From a virus, in IMG/VR virus record IMGVR_UViG_3300027763_000008, positions 1 to 40,203 of that record: 40,203 nucleotides of DNA; one strand, given 5' to 3'. The position numbers were made by a program, and so were the translations under genes. Shown in pieces: positions 1 through 7,424 of this stretch (its first letter is position 1; every line of letters begins with the position of its first letter). Below the pieces are notes generated by a model. The model worked only from the letters and a program-made list of their open reading frames with translations. It did no database searches and was not told the origin of the DNA.

Positions 1-60
1 CAGATTAAAAATCGTAGGGGCACTCTTTTGCCCAACGGAGTCTTCAAAAAGGACATTTGA
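1..60 (+). CDS. 3' end of the MazG-like gene (duplicate of 40077-40136)
   Basis: This is the C-terminal piece of the MazG-like gene that is complete at 39831-40136. It is present here only because the circular genome was cut inside the gene and the ends overlap. It reads through QIKNRRGTLLPNG to a TGA at 58-60. It should not be counted as a separate or truncated gene. Confidence 0.93.
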   Translation, partial: QIKNRRGTLLPNGVFKKDI

Positions 61-127
61 CTGACACAAATTTAACCTAATATTTAATTGCAACAATTTG
101 TTGCGCTAACAGGGGAAAATTATGTAC
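1..127. repeat. Left copy of the 127-bp identical window ends
   Basis: Bases 1-127 are identical to 40077-40203. The repeat covers the last 60 bases of the MazG-like gene, the spacer, and the first six bases of the next gene, so it falls at a place with no packaging logic. An exact 127-base overlap is what assemblers with a k-mer of 127 leave at the ends of a circular contig. I infer a closed or circularly permuted genome of 40,076 bp, not a biological terminal repeat. Confidence 0.95.
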
Positions 128-316
128 GAATTGACAATTGAATTAGATTGGGCTTCCGATGAAACCCTTACCATCCACTCACATGATTTCGAAAAACTAC
201 AGATCATTTCTGAGTTTATTACATTCCAGCAGGAGCATGGCTGGGCGGTTGACTATGAAGCAATTGACAACTCTGAGGATGACACTGAAGAAGAAGAAGT
301 TATAGAAGAAGAATAA
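122..316 (+). CDS. Small acidic protein, last gene of the rightward early unit
   Basis: A 64-residue protein of unknown function. It begins with a short beta-like segment (YELTIELDW) and ends in a run of about 18 mostly Glu/Asp residues, so it is very acidic. GGGGAAAA upstream of the ATG acts as ribosome binding site. On the circular map it follows the MazG-like gene by about 60 bases, and its first six bases are repeated at 40198-40203. It is followed by hairpins at 319-336 and 363-402 and converges on the late unit. Acidic tails of this kind occur in phage DNA mimics and inhibitor proteins, but nothing here proves such a role. Confidence 0.8.
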   Translation: MYELTIELDWASDETLTIHSHDFEKLQIISEFITFQQEHGWAVDYEAIDNSEDDTEEEEVIEEE

Positions 317-318
317 GT

Positions 319-336
319 GTTGGCTATTTTGCCAAC
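319..336. terminator. Small hairpin between converging genes
   Basis: GTTGGC (319-324) pairs with GCCAAC (331-336) around a TATTTT loop, just after the stop of the rightward gene and over the stop of the leftward gene 324-467. On the minus strand it is followed by a T-rich stretch. It is a plausible weak bidirectional terminator. Confidence 0.5.
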
Positions 337-467
337 AGGTAAAGCCCCACGTTGCTAAACGCATAACCCGCATAGACAATGGCCATGTGCGGGTTATCTT
401 TTAATAGCTGCTCACCCGCAATATAGGCATAGATGCCCCCCGTCAAAATGATTAGCCATGCACTCAA
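324..467 (-). CDS. Small membrane protein (TTG start), last gene of the late unit
   Basis: A 47-residue product starting LSAWLIILTGGIYAYIAGEQ and ending SNVGLYLLAK. It has two hydrophobic stretches (about residues 2-19 and 28-45) with a short charged loop, KDNPH. The TTG start overlaps the TGA of the phosphoesterase gene (TTGA), so translation is probably coupled, with a weak TAGGTG upstream. I support it on its two-helix hydropathy and tight fit; the non-ATG start makes it easy to miss. It lies next to the lysis genes and could be an accessory holin or other membrane factor, but the function is unknown. The rightward terminator at 363-402 lies inside it. Confidence 0.65.
   Translation of the reverse strand: MSAWLIILTGGIYAYIAGEQLLKDNPHMAIVYAGYAFSNVGLYLLAK
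363..402 (+). terminator. Rho-independent terminator of the rightward early unit
   Basis: ATAACCCGCA (363-372) pairs perfectly with TGCGGGTTAT (388-397) over a 15-base loop, followed by CTTTT. It stops rightward transcripts coming from the MazG-like gene and 122-316. It overlaps codons of the opposite-strand small membrane gene. Confidence 0.65.
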
Positions 468-1456
468 AATGCACCTACATCAATGACTTCTCCACGGAAT
501 TGAATCTGATCTTCATCAAACTTGTGGACTAATTCCGGCCATAACAATTGGCCATTAAAAAAGTTAAGCACTGCAAAACCAGACCTGTGATTGTTTGGAT
601 TTATTTCAGCGTAAGTAAATTGAGGTCCGTCAGTTTCAGCCAAAGTTCCTGTATCTACCCCGTATCTACATCCGTTGTAGTCAGAGAATGGGGTGACTTT
701 TAAAGAGTGTAGATGGCCAGTAACAACAGACACACCAGCATTAACTGTATTGTTGTGTGTGGCATGGACACCCCCCTTATATCGGTGTTTGATAATGCAT
801 TGCTCAGTAGCCCATACTGCCCAACAGAAGTCCCAATCTGGGATGTGGTCTGTCAGCTTAAACCCTTGTACTTCTTTAAATTGTGGGGCGTGTTGCGCTA
901 AACGATTGCCAAACCGAATATCGTGATTGCCCCATGTAAACAGTAGCTTTACATTGTGTCTAGCCGCTTTAGCCACTTCCTCAATTTCACCTAACGCACC
1001 CTGACAAGCCTTTAGTTCTTGAATAACAGATGTCTGTGGTTGGTCAGTAATGTCATGGCGACTTATGGAAGCCCCGTCAAAGGCGTCCCCATTGCATATG
1101 ATCGCCTTCGGGGAAAACTCTTGGATAGCCCATAGAAGCCCTTTAAAGGCCGTAGATCGTTGACCAGGTATGAAATGGGCATCACTAAAGACTAGTATGC
1201 ATCCGTCCTCTATACCTAAATTTACTTGTTTTAATGGAGAAAAAGATTTTGGTCTGCTGGAATCATATTTGGCACTACGAGGGTCAACACCACCTAATTT
1301 GACTTTATGGTTTTCTTCCATACTACGTCTGCGATAGTTAACTGCTCTCTCAGTAATACCTAAAATCTTTGCTATTTTAGTAACAGACTGATGCTTGTCC
1401 CACAAAGCTATAAACTGCTCATCTGTACAAGAGTTAAGACCATTAGTCGATACCAT
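464..1456 (-). CDS. Calcineurin-like metallophosphoesterase with N-terminal helix-turn-helix
   Basis: A 330-residue protein. Residues 12-45 look like a helix-turn-helix (SVTKIAKILGITERAVNYRR). The rest carries the metallophosphoesterase motif set: D-x-H at 92-94 (SDAHF), GD at 123-124, GNHD at 176-179, His 231 and His 234, and GHLH at 247-250. All metal ligands look intact, so it is probably an active two-metal phosphatase or nuclease; the substrate is unknown. The family includes DNA repair nucleases and phage phosphatases. The gene overlaps the upstream metallopeptidase-like gene by 14 bases. The N-terminal DNA-binding-like domain suggests a nucleic-acid substrate, which is inference. Confidence 0.85.
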   Translation of the reverse strand: MVSTNGLNSCTDEQFIALWDKHQSVTKIAKILGITERAVNYRRRSMEENHKVKLGGVDPRSAKYDSSRPKSFSPLKQVNLGIEDGCILVFSDAHFIPGQRSTAFKGLLWAIQEFSPKAIICNGDAFDGASISRHDITDQPQTSVIQELKACQGALGEIEEVAKAARHNVKLLFTWGNHDIRFGNRLAQHAPQFKEVQGFKLTDHIPDWDFCWAVWATEQCIIKHRYKGGVHATHNNTVNAGVSVVTGHLHSLKVTPFSDYNGCRYGVDTGTLAETDGPQFTYAEINPNNHRSGFAVLNFFNGQLLWPELVHKFDEDQIQFRGEVIDVGAF

Positions 1457-1817
1457 GAGAATCCTTAGACAAAAGGTGTTCTAGCGTGTTAATTATTCGA
1501 TGCTCTTGCATTTCTTTGTCCTCATCAGAGGCTTGGCGGTCTGCTGTCACGCATAACAAGTCATATAGAAATATATGAAGTAACTCATGTAGTGCAGTTC
1601 TATCTAGTGAATCTGGTGTGATTTTTTCAGCACCAAAATCTCCTAAACGATAAACAGCAAGTCTTGCAGCAGGTGTAAACTCCACAGAAGCCATTGCAGA
1701 TTTGGCTGGCTTGCTACCCTTCTCTATTCTCCAATCACCCAGACTAAGCACTTGTTGCCACTTTCTGACACTTTGTGCAAACAACTTTGCGTCATCAGGG
1801 CTTGGAATATTTTGCAT
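1443..1817 (-). CDS. HExxH metallopeptidase-like protein
   Basis: A 124-residue protein with the zinc-metalloprotease signature HELLH at residues 77-81 inside a helix (DRTALHELLHIFLYDLL). It is small for a protease and has no signal peptide or membrane segment. Similar short HExxH proteins are common in phages and are called putative metallopeptidases. It sits between the lysozyme gene (5-base gap) and the phosphoesterase (overlap), at the end of the late unit. A lytic role on peptide cross-links is possible but unproven; it could instead be a SprT-like intracellular protein. Confidence 0.72.
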   Translation of the reverse strand: MQNIPSPDDAKLFAQSVRKWQQVLSLGDWRIEKGSKPAKSAMASVEFTPAARLAVYRLGDFGAEKITPDSLDRTALHELLHIFLYDLLCVTADRQASDEDKEMQEHRIINTLEHLLSKDSHGID

Positions 1818-1822
1818 GATTT

Positions 1823-2263
1823 CTACATGAAGTTACATTCTGCTTTTCTACGTTTATCAAGGCCAGCAAGCACTTTACCGCCACCCTTATTCCACTTCTT
1901 TAGTTCTTCTTTAGCACCTTCCCAATCTTGGGCATTTATTTTTCTCTTGAGAGTGCTGGTCTGCAACCTGCCAATCCCGAGGTTATAGCAGAAATCAACT
2001 ACAGCATTAAGTCTGCGCTCATCTGTTGCAAGAATCGGACAGTTCCGCAGTGCGCCAGGCAGGTAAGTATGTTGAAGTTCATACATTAACAGTGCCGATG
2101 CCGCAGGTTCATCCATTGGCGGGTCTTGTAGGGTCACTTTACGCCCATCCGCATAATAAGTAGACCCATAGCCTATGGTGGCCACACCTGCAGGACAGAG
2201 ATAGGGTTTACTTCTAAACCCTTCATACTGTTTACATAGTGAAGCGGCTATATCCAAGTTCAT
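1823..2263 (-). CDS. Endolysin, GH24 (T4/P22-type) lysozyme
   Basis: A 146-residue muramidase that cleaves the N-acetylmuramic acid-N-acetylglucosamine bond in peptidoglycan at the end of infection. The catalytic Glu is E14 (QYEGF). C23 and T29 (ATIGYG) complete the triad with exactly the T4 spacing (+9, +15); the middle residue is Cys where T4 has Asp, as in many phage homologues. The length matches the family. There is no N-terminal signal or SAR segment, so release should depend on a holin. It overlaps the upstream membrane-protein gene by four bases, in a lysis cassette. Confidence 0.93.
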   Translation of the reverse strand: MNLDIAASLCKQYEGFRSKPYLCPAGVATIGYGSTYYADGRKVTLQDPPMDEPAASALLMYELQHTYLPGALRNCPILATDERRLNAVVDFCYNLGIGRLQTSTLKRKINAQDWEGAKEELKKWNKGGGKVLAGLDKRRKAECNFM

Positions 2264-2754
2264 ATGCCACGCTTGGACAAAGTTCTGTCGAGGAACCAGT
2301 AATTAATTGTTCCTGATAACAAAGCAGAAAAGTCTGGTGTCATCATTGTCTTAAAGACTTCAGCAGCAGGTGCGCCCAAAAGCCATGCGTTATAGGCAAA
2401 CCAAACATGGATAAATGACCAAACGAATAGTACCCAATATGTGACCACAGGACGCACAGAAGCTGAAAGTGAGGCTACCCATCCACCTGCGGCTTTAACC
2501 ATCTCTGCTTGTTGTGTAATGGCATTGTTGAAGGCATCCATGACCCCTACATCAACTGCCGCTTCTCTTTGTGCGCCAATCTCAGCTAACTTCTGTTGGC
2601 CACGTTGAGCTTCCAAGTCGCATTGGAACTTAAACATATTAAGTTCATGCTCACGCTCATTCTTCTTATCCATCCATTTAAGGACTTCAGGAGCCATCCT
2701 AAAGATGCCACCAAAGATTGAACCTAGTAAACCGCCACTAAGAATATCAAGCAT
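2260..2754 (-). CDS. Membrane protein of the lysis cassette, holin-like
   Basis: About 164 residues from the ATG at 2754. I prefer this start because GGAG lies just upstream and only two bases separate it from the previous stop; an upstream in-frame codon at 2778 would overlap by 22 bases. A short N-terminal Gly-rich hydrophobic segment is followed by a charged helix (about residues 28-65), then two hydrophobic segments (about 100-128 and 142-157). The layout, with RPVVTYW before the helices and a final WFLDR, resembles three-helix phage/GTA holins. Its place directly before the lysozyme supports a holin or spanin-related role. Confidence 0.7.
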   Translation of the reverse strand: MLDILSGGLLGSIFGGIFRMAPEVLKWMDKKNEREHELNMFKFQCDLEAQRGQQKLAEIGAQREAAVDVGVMDAFNNAITQQAEMVKAAGGWVASLSASVRPVVTYWVLFVWSFIHVWFAYNAWLLGAPAAEVFKTMMTPDFSALLSGTINYWFLDRTLSKRGI

Positions 2755-2756
2755 AC

Positions 2757-3017
2757 TTATTCTCCACAATGTTTGCATTTATGGTGACTATCACCATGGG
2801 AAAGTTTGACACCCGCTAAAAGGCCAATAAAGCCACCAATGATGGTTTGAAAAGCAGGGTGAAGCATGGCAAAGATCTCGGCATTATCAACTTCCTTGGC
2901 CCATAAGCCTAAAAGAAAAGCCACAACCATTCCCAACACTGATAAGCAAAGAGTGGAGGCTACCATTAGGGTTACAGAGTAAGTCAACTTACCTACTACA
3001 TCAGTATTTTCATTCAT
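2757..3017 (-). CDS. Two-helix membrane protein, candidate holin
   Basis: An 86-residue protein with two clear transmembrane segments (about residues 12-38 and 52-72) joined by an acidic loop (KEVDNAEIF). The tail is His/Cys-rich and ends HHKCKHCGE, which could bind metal. Its start overlaps the upstream stop (ATGA). Size and topology fit a class II holin; with three other membrane proteins nearby, the actual hole former cannot be decided from sequence. Confidence 0.72.
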   Translation of the reverse strand: MNENTDVVGKLTYSVTLMVASTLCLSVLGMVVAFLLGLWAKEVDNAEIFAMLHPAFQTIIGGFIGLLAGVKLSHGDSHHKCKHCGE

Positions 3018-3253
3018 ACAAATATGTCCAGTTTGCGGTTAGTAAAAATCTCAAGACTTAGTTGATTGCGTTCTGCTTTCTTCACATACAACTGAAACTC
3101 AAGATCATCAATTTTGTCCTTAACTTTTCGCATCTTTAATGCTTGTGCATATTCTTCTTGTAAGCGTTCAGCCCTGCGCTCAAGTGCATCTGTCCTGTTT
3201 GGATAACCCTCCGGTTGAACCATCGGATACCATTTGTGTATTGGCGGGATCAC
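3014..3253 (-). CDS. Coiled-coil protein, possible spanin-like part
   Basis: A 79-residue product with a long charged coiled coil from about residue 22 to 68 (ALERRAERLQEEYAQ onward). The frame opens with a GTG at 3253 without a convincing ribosome site; an ATG at 3223 (MVQPEGYP) is the alternative. The 5' part overlaps the small membrane ORF 3180-3317 in another frame. The 3' end overlaps the holin candidate (ATGA). Together with that membrane ORF it would look like an inner-membrane spanin (anchor plus coiled coil), which is speculative. Confidence 0.6.
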   Translation of the reverse strand: MIPPIHKWYPMVQPEGYPNRTDALERRAERLQEEYAQALKMRKVKDKIDDLEFQLYVKKAERNQLSLEIFTNRKLDIFV

Positions 3254-3317
3254 TGTGAATAAAAATCCAATAGATGTAATTTAAAGGCACTGCCAACCAC
3301 AACAATACATCTATCAT
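3180..3317 (-). CDS. Small membrane ORF overlapping the coiled-coil gene
   Basis: A 45-codon frame with a hydrophobic N-terminus (VLLWLAVPLNYIYWIFI) and a short polar tail. Its ATG overlaps the upstream TGA (ATGA) and has a purine-rich site (AAAGGGAAAAGAA) just before it, like the neighbouring genes. It overlaps the coiled-coil gene by 74 bases in a different frame. The good start signal argues that it is translated. It may be a separate peptide or the anchor part of a frameshifted product. Confidence 0.5.
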   Translation of the reverse strand: MIDVLLWLAVPLNYIYWIFIHSDPANTQMVSDGSTGGLSKQDRCT

Positions 3318-3592
3318 TTCTTTTCCCTTTCCACAGCTTTAGAATAAAAGTAAAGAATCTTTCCTCTTAATTCAGCACTATCAGCAGTACCCGCCCACAT
3401 TGCTAGATTATTCCAAATAATTACCAATTGATCAGATGAACAATTATCTCCATTTATTGACAACCACATAGACAACTGTGAGTGTCTAAGACTTGGATCG
3501 CCAAGCGAACTAATTCCATAAAATTCTGTAATTGTGCATGGAGATTTTGCATTTACTAGAAGAACAAATGGAATCAATAATAGCCATCTCAC
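3314..3592 (-). CDS. Small exported protein of the lysis cassette
   Basis: I choose the GTG at 3592 because it overlaps the preceding TGA as GTGA; a TTG at 3604 is the only longer alternative. The 92-residue product starts MRWLLLIPFVLLVNA followed by KSPC, a textbook signal peptide with likely cleavage after Ala 15. The mature part has two Cys (at KSPC and DNCSS) that could form a disulfide, and ends in a basic helix (KAVEREKK). It could act in the periplasm during lysis or superinfection exclusion; no family is recognised. Confidence 0.65.
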   Translation of the reverse strand: MRWLLLIPFVLLVNAKSPCTITEFYGISSLGDPSLRHSQLSMWLSINGDNCSSDQLVIIWNNLAMWAGTADSAELRGKILYFYSKAVEREKK

Positions 3593-3681
3593 GGATACGC
3601 CCAAAGAATGATGTAACTACAGAAGATGACAAAACAAGTGATACAGGCTGCAGCAATAAATGCTTCAGCCCAATCTTTCAT
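3589..3681 (-). CDS. 30-residue single-span membrane peptide
   Basis: The product begins MKDWAEAFIAAACITCFVIF and continues to an aromatic WAYP end: one transmembrane helix with an acidic N-terminus. The ATG overlaps the stop of the XhlA-like gene (ATGA), and its own stop overlaps the next start (GTGA), so it is embedded in a chain of coupled genes. Function unknown; a small holin-like or antiholin peptide is possible. Confidence 0.62.
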   Translation of the reverse strand: MKDWAEAFIAAACITCFVIFCSYIILWAYP

Positions 3682-3902
3682 TTTTTAATCCAAGTTTGCC
3701 AAACTGCGCCAGCGGCCATGATCAACCCACCTATCCAAAGAATAGGCTTGGCGGCAGAAGCAATCCATCCAAGTACTTTAAAAGCTCCATCAAGGGCGTT
3801 TATAGCCTCTACAAGACCTTTTGTGTTCTTGTCTATGCTATCTACCTTGGTTTCAACTTCAATGAGTCTTTCATAGATTTGTTCGTGAGTAACTTCAGCC
3901 AT
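3678..3902 (-). CDS. XhlA-like membrane protein
   Basis: A 74-residue protein. Residues 5-38 form an amphipathic coiled coil (EQIYERLIEVETKVDSID) and residues 52-70 a transmembrane helix (AKPILWIGGLIMAAGAV), followed by a basic end, WIKK. This is the layout of the XhlA/haemolysin-like family found beside phage endolysins, where it helps the holin or tethers lysis proteins to the membrane. It opens the lysis cassette, two bases after the large virion-protein gene 3905-5452. Confidence 0.75.
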   Translation of the reverse strand: MAEVTHEQIYERLIEVETKVDSIDKNTKGLVEAINALDGAFKVLGWIASAAKPILWIGGLIMAAGAVWQTWIKK

Positions 3903-3904
3903 AT

Positions 3905-5452
3905 TTACCTCAAATAAGCAGATGGGGGAGCAATGCCACGACCAGCACCAACCTTACGAGCGTATGCTTCTTTTTCACGAAGTTTTTTAGCTTGTTCGGT
4001 TTGAGCATAAGGACTACCAAGCAGATTTATATTTTTTGCTTGTTGAATTTGCTCAAGAGAAAGAGTTGAACCAGCACCAACATCAAAAGGAGATAAACCT
4101 TGTTTAATTTGGGCAACACCAGGTATGTAATCTGTAGCTAAATCAGCACCTCTTAAACCAGCTTCAAGATAACTACCTTTTTGTGCGGCATTTGCAATGT
4201 CAGCTACAGCAAACAATGTTCCTGCGGCACCTGCAATTTTGACTCCTCTGCCAAAATTTGTATTTTTTGCATAAGTGCCAAAGTCAGAAGGGATTCCTTG
4301 TGACTTGCGTTCAGACCTGCTCAAAATAGTTTCAGGAATTTCAGACTGAAGTCTCTGAAAATATTCAGTTGTTAACTTAGACACATCTTTGTTTACATTT
4401 TCGGAATGTCCAAAAGGTTGTCCTCCGGTAAACATTTCACGAGCATATTGACGATGTTCTTTTCCAAGAATGTTGCCCATAGAACGATCAAGATTACCAA
4501 CATCTTTGCGAAGAACATAACCTTCAGGAATATCTGCTTCAGATTTAAAATTAAGTTCAGCTTTTTTATCTGCAAACTTTTGAGCAAAACTTCTAGATAT
4601 TTTTTGTTGTTCTTCTGCTTTTAAAACAGGCTCAACAGCTTGTTTAGAAGTATTTCCATTAGACACTGTTTGTCCATTAAAAGTACCTGTTGATGTTGGT
4701 GGAGTTAATTGTTGATTAACAGTACTAGGTAATTGTGTTTTATTTGCGGCAATATTGTCAGCAGTTTCAGTAGCTAAAGCAATATTAGAGGCTTCTTGTT
4801 TTAAATCTGGAAGTGATGTAGTTACATTAGGAGCTTGATTGCTTGTTGTGTATGTAGGTTGTGTAGATGGCACAACAGATTGCAAAGAAGGACCTTGTCC
4901 AAATCCAGCTTTTTGTTGTTGTGCTAATAATCTATCAGCAATAATTTGATCTGCAGGATCTTTAATCTTTCTACCTAAAACTTTTTCGGCTTCACTAAAA
5001 GTATTTTTAGTTAACCAATTTTCATGTTCAACTTTTGCTCTGTCAGTTTTAATTCTTTCACGCTCAAGCTTTAGTTTTTCCATTTCTTCTTGAGCAGGAC
5101 TTCTAATTGCACCAGATACTTTTTCATCAGGAGCAACAGGTTCTTTAGATTTAGTAGATTTATCATAAAGAATTTTTGCGCCCATTCCAACTAAACCAGC
5201 AGTTCCTCCGGCAATGGCCGCTTCTTTAGGACCAATAGTAGGAGCGCCACTAGCCATAGTTGCAGCTACTTGTGATGAAGGAGTTTCTTCTTTAGGTGCA
5301 GGTTTATTAAAGTCATCAATGTTTTGTTGATATCTTTTTAAATAAATTTGAATGTCAGGATCGTCAGTTTGTCTTAAATTATCAAAAATAATTTGAGGAG
5401 GAACTCCCGATTGCAATGCTTCAAGAATAATGTTATTGACACGTTCGGTCAT
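3905..5452 (-). CDS. Internal virion / ejection-type protein (unassigned)
   Basis: A 515-residue protein with no recognised domain. Residues 1-50 are helical (IILEALQSG, DPDIQIYLKRYQQ); 75-100 form a Gly/Ala-rich hydrophobic segment; 118-160 are charged and coiled; a Thr/Asn/Gln/Pro-rich low-complexity stretch follows (about 190-270). A second hydrophobic Ala/Gly segment (GAAGTLFAVADIANAAQKGS) lies near residue 405. Membrane-active segments separated by coiled coil and low complexity, in the last large gene before lysis, fit a podovirus ejection protein. It overlaps the upstream gene by four bases. Confidence 0.6.
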   Translation of the reverse strand: MTERVNNIILEALQSGVPPQIIFDNLRQTDDPDIQIYLKRYQQNIDDFNKPAPKEETPSSQVAATMASGAPTIGPKEAAIAGGTAGLVGMGAKILYDKSTKSKEPVAPDEKVSGAIRSPAQEEMEKLKLERERIKTDRAKVEHENWLTKNTFSEAEKVLGRKIKDPADQIIADRLLAQQQKAGFGQGPSLQSVVPSTQPTYTTSNQAPNVTTSLPDLKQEASNIALATETADNIAANKTQLPSTVNQQLTPPTSTGTFNGQTVSNGNTSKQAVEPVLKAEEQQKISRSFAQKFADKKAELNFKSEADIPEGYVLRKDVGNLDRSMGNILGKEHRQYAREMFTGGQPFGHSENVNKDVSKLTTEYFQRLQSEIPETILSRSERKSQGIPSDFGTYAKNTNFGRGVKIAGAAGTLFAVADIANAAQKGSYLEAGLRGADLATDYIPGVAQIKQGLSPFDVGAGSTLSLEQIQQAKNINLLGSPYAQTEQAKKLREKEAYARKVGAGRGIAPPSAYLR

Positions 5453-7029
5453 TTTGGTTTATTCCTTTCAAGTATTGATTTCATTATTGAATCAGGATCT
5501 GGCGTGTTTGTATTTTTAAAAGTACGAGCTGCAACACCTTTTTTCTCTGGTTTTTCTCCAGTAGGTAATGCTTGTCCACCAATAGATGTACCAATTAATG
5601 AGCCTTGTTTTGTTTCAGGCATTGCACGAGCTTCAATTTCTTGAATCTGTTTGGCGTACTTATCATTAATTTCTTTTAAGGTTGGTGCATCAGGACGAGT
5701 AAAAGCCGCTTCTAATGAACCTGCTGTAGGAGGATTTCCTGCGGTAAATCTTTTTGATTCTTCTGCAAAGAAATTTTGAAATGCGGCAACTTTTTCTGCA
5801 TTTGCTTGAGCAATCTTTGCACCAATAATTCCAATTTTAAAAGGATCACCAGCTTTATACGGAATGTCAGTTGTAATGATTGGCAATGCACCAACAGTAC
5901 TTGCAACATCATTTTTCAACATATGATTTGCTTGCGTAAGATTCATAATTTCACGCATTGCAACTTTGTCTTCCACTGGCAAAATCTTAAAAGCAGCAGA
6001 TTCTTCCAAAGTTTGTTTGTTTTGTTGATATTGAGAATTTAAAGTATTTTTCTTTAAATAATCGTTAACTTTTTGTTGCATATCTTGAGTGGAATAAGTT
6101 TTTCCATCTGAAGCAACAAATTGATCTTTACCAGTAACACTAACAATACTAGGAATGCCACCTCCACCAGTTAATGCTCTTAATTTTTCAGCACCTTCTC
6201 TGCGGCTATCATTTGACATACCCTGAAGCATTTGATTTACAGCGTCAGAAATCGTCTGTTCATTTGATAAAGTTTTACTGGTAATTGAATAAAGTTCATT
6301 CAATGTATCGTTTGATATGCCATATTTAACAGAAAACTTATTCCACAATTGCTCCATCTTTTGAGCATTTTGACCAATAGCAGAATAAGCGGCAGCATTA
6401 ATATTTGCCCGTTCAGCAGACTTTACAAATTCTTGAGCATTCTTTTTGACAACTTCACCTTCTGCTTGAACAAAAGGAGATTGAGCTGCATCTTTAAAAA
6501 GCTTAACGCCACGCTCACCATATTCTTTAAGAGAAATAGGTTGTTTTGTAATGCCATCGATAACTTGAAAAGGCGTATCAGGATTGTTTTGAGCATAAGC
6601 AGAAATAAGTGGTTTACCAAACTTATCGTACTCAACACGAGAAGTTTCTAATCCACGAGTCATTGACTTCCATGCATCAGGAACACCCATTAAAGTGTTA
6701 GCTAATCCTTTAACAAACCCTGTTTCAGGTTGTAATTGTTTAAACTCTGAAACAGTATTAGCAAAAGCCATGCGGCCATCTGGAGTGCTTAATCCTCCGT
6801 TGTCTTTAGCTTGTTGAAGAGCAGCTTTGGCAGGAACAGTATTTCTCTGCATTATTTCAGCAGATTGAAGAATTTTTGGAGCTAAAGATGTACCTGTTGC
6901 TTTTGGAAACAACTCATACATACTTTTATAGTCACCATTTGATGCGGCTTGGTCAAATTGACTTTTAAGCGCATCAGAAGGAGGAACAGCAAAGTTTGTT
7001 TCAGGAACAACAGGTTCAAGTATTGCCAT
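5449..7029 (-). CDS. Internal virion / ejection-type protein (unassigned)
   Basis: A 526-residue, mainly helical protein rich in Ala, Lys, Gln and Asn. Visible parts include FKQLQPETGFVKGLANTLMG, helical blocks around residues 170-300, and a Lys-rich C-terminus. No signal peptide, catalytic motif or transmembrane segment is evident. Position (after tail and fibre genes, before lysis), size and composition match the ejection proteins of P22-like phages, which leave the head and form a conduit across the cell envelope. This is inference from context. The stop overlaps the next start by four bases. Confidence 0.6.
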   Translation of the reverse strand: MAILEPVVPETNFAVPPSDALKSQFDQAASNGDYKSMYELFPKATGTSLAPKILQSAEIMQRNTVPAKAALQQAKDNGGLSTPDGRMAFANTVSEFKQLQPETGFVKGLANTLMGVPDAWKSMTRGLETSRVEYDKFGKPLISAYAQNNPDTPFQVIDGITKQPISLKEYGERGVKLFKDAAQSPFVQAEGEVVKKNAQEFVKSAERANINAAAYSAIGQNAQKMEQLWNKFSVKYGISNDTLNELYSITSKTLSNEQTISDAVNQMLQGMSNDSRREGAEKLRALTGGGGIPSIVSVTGKDQFVASDGKTYSTQDMQQKVNDYLKKNTLNSQYQQNKQTLEESAAFKILPVEDKVAMREIMNLTQANHMLKNDVASTVGALPIITTDIPYKAGDPFKIGIIGAKIAQANAEKVAAFQNFFAEESKRFTAGNPPTAGSLEAAFTRPDAPTLKEINDKYAKQIQEIEARAMPETKQGSLIGTSIGGQALPTGEKPEKKGVAARTFKNTNTPDPDSIMKSILERNKPK

Positions 7030-7031
7030 AT

Positions 7032-7415
7032 TTACCTCGGTGCAAATAGATATTTTGTGTAACTGTCAGTAGGTTGCATTGTTGGCTGACCTAAACTAGG
7101 CAATGTCATTGGAGCTGTAGGAGCTTGTTGATTAAACATTTGATAATTAGGCGCAGTCAAACCATTTGGCATAGCATTAGGATCTATTCCTGTCTTACTA
7201 GGATAAGACAATCCTTGCCCCATTCCCATTTCGGGAGCAGGTACAGAGCCATCAGGCGGTTGACCTGAAGAATTAAATTGCTCTAATAATTTTCCTGCAA
7301 TCATCATTAATGGACTTTTTGCTCCACCTGCTTGCTGACGAGCCATAGTTTCAGTAATAGATGGAAGACTTGTCCAATCAGCAAATTCCATCCCTGGTAA
7401 TGATTTTTCAGCCAT
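7032..7415 (-). CDS. Gln/Pro/Gly-rich small virion-associated protein
   Basis: A 127-residue protein of low complexity rich in Pro, Gly, Met and Gln (PTMQPTD, GSVPAPEMG), with an N-terminal helix (FADWTSLPSITETMARQQ). No family recognised. It is packed two bases before the next ejection-type gene and nine bases after the Gly/Gln-rich protein, so it is probably part of the same set of internal proteins. Confidence 0.65.
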   Translation of the reverse strand: MAEKSLPGMEFADWTSLPSITETMARQQAGGAKSPLMMIAGKLLEQFNSSGQPPDGSVPAPEMGMGQGLSYPSKTGIDPNAMPNGLTAPNYQMFNQQAPTAPMTLPSLGQPTMQPTDSYTKYLFAPR

Positions 7416-7424
7416 GCTATTTCC

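Noticed and set aside
1-127. True direct terminal repeat as in T7-like phages
   Set aside because: The size equals an assembler k-mer and the repeat cuts through a gene.
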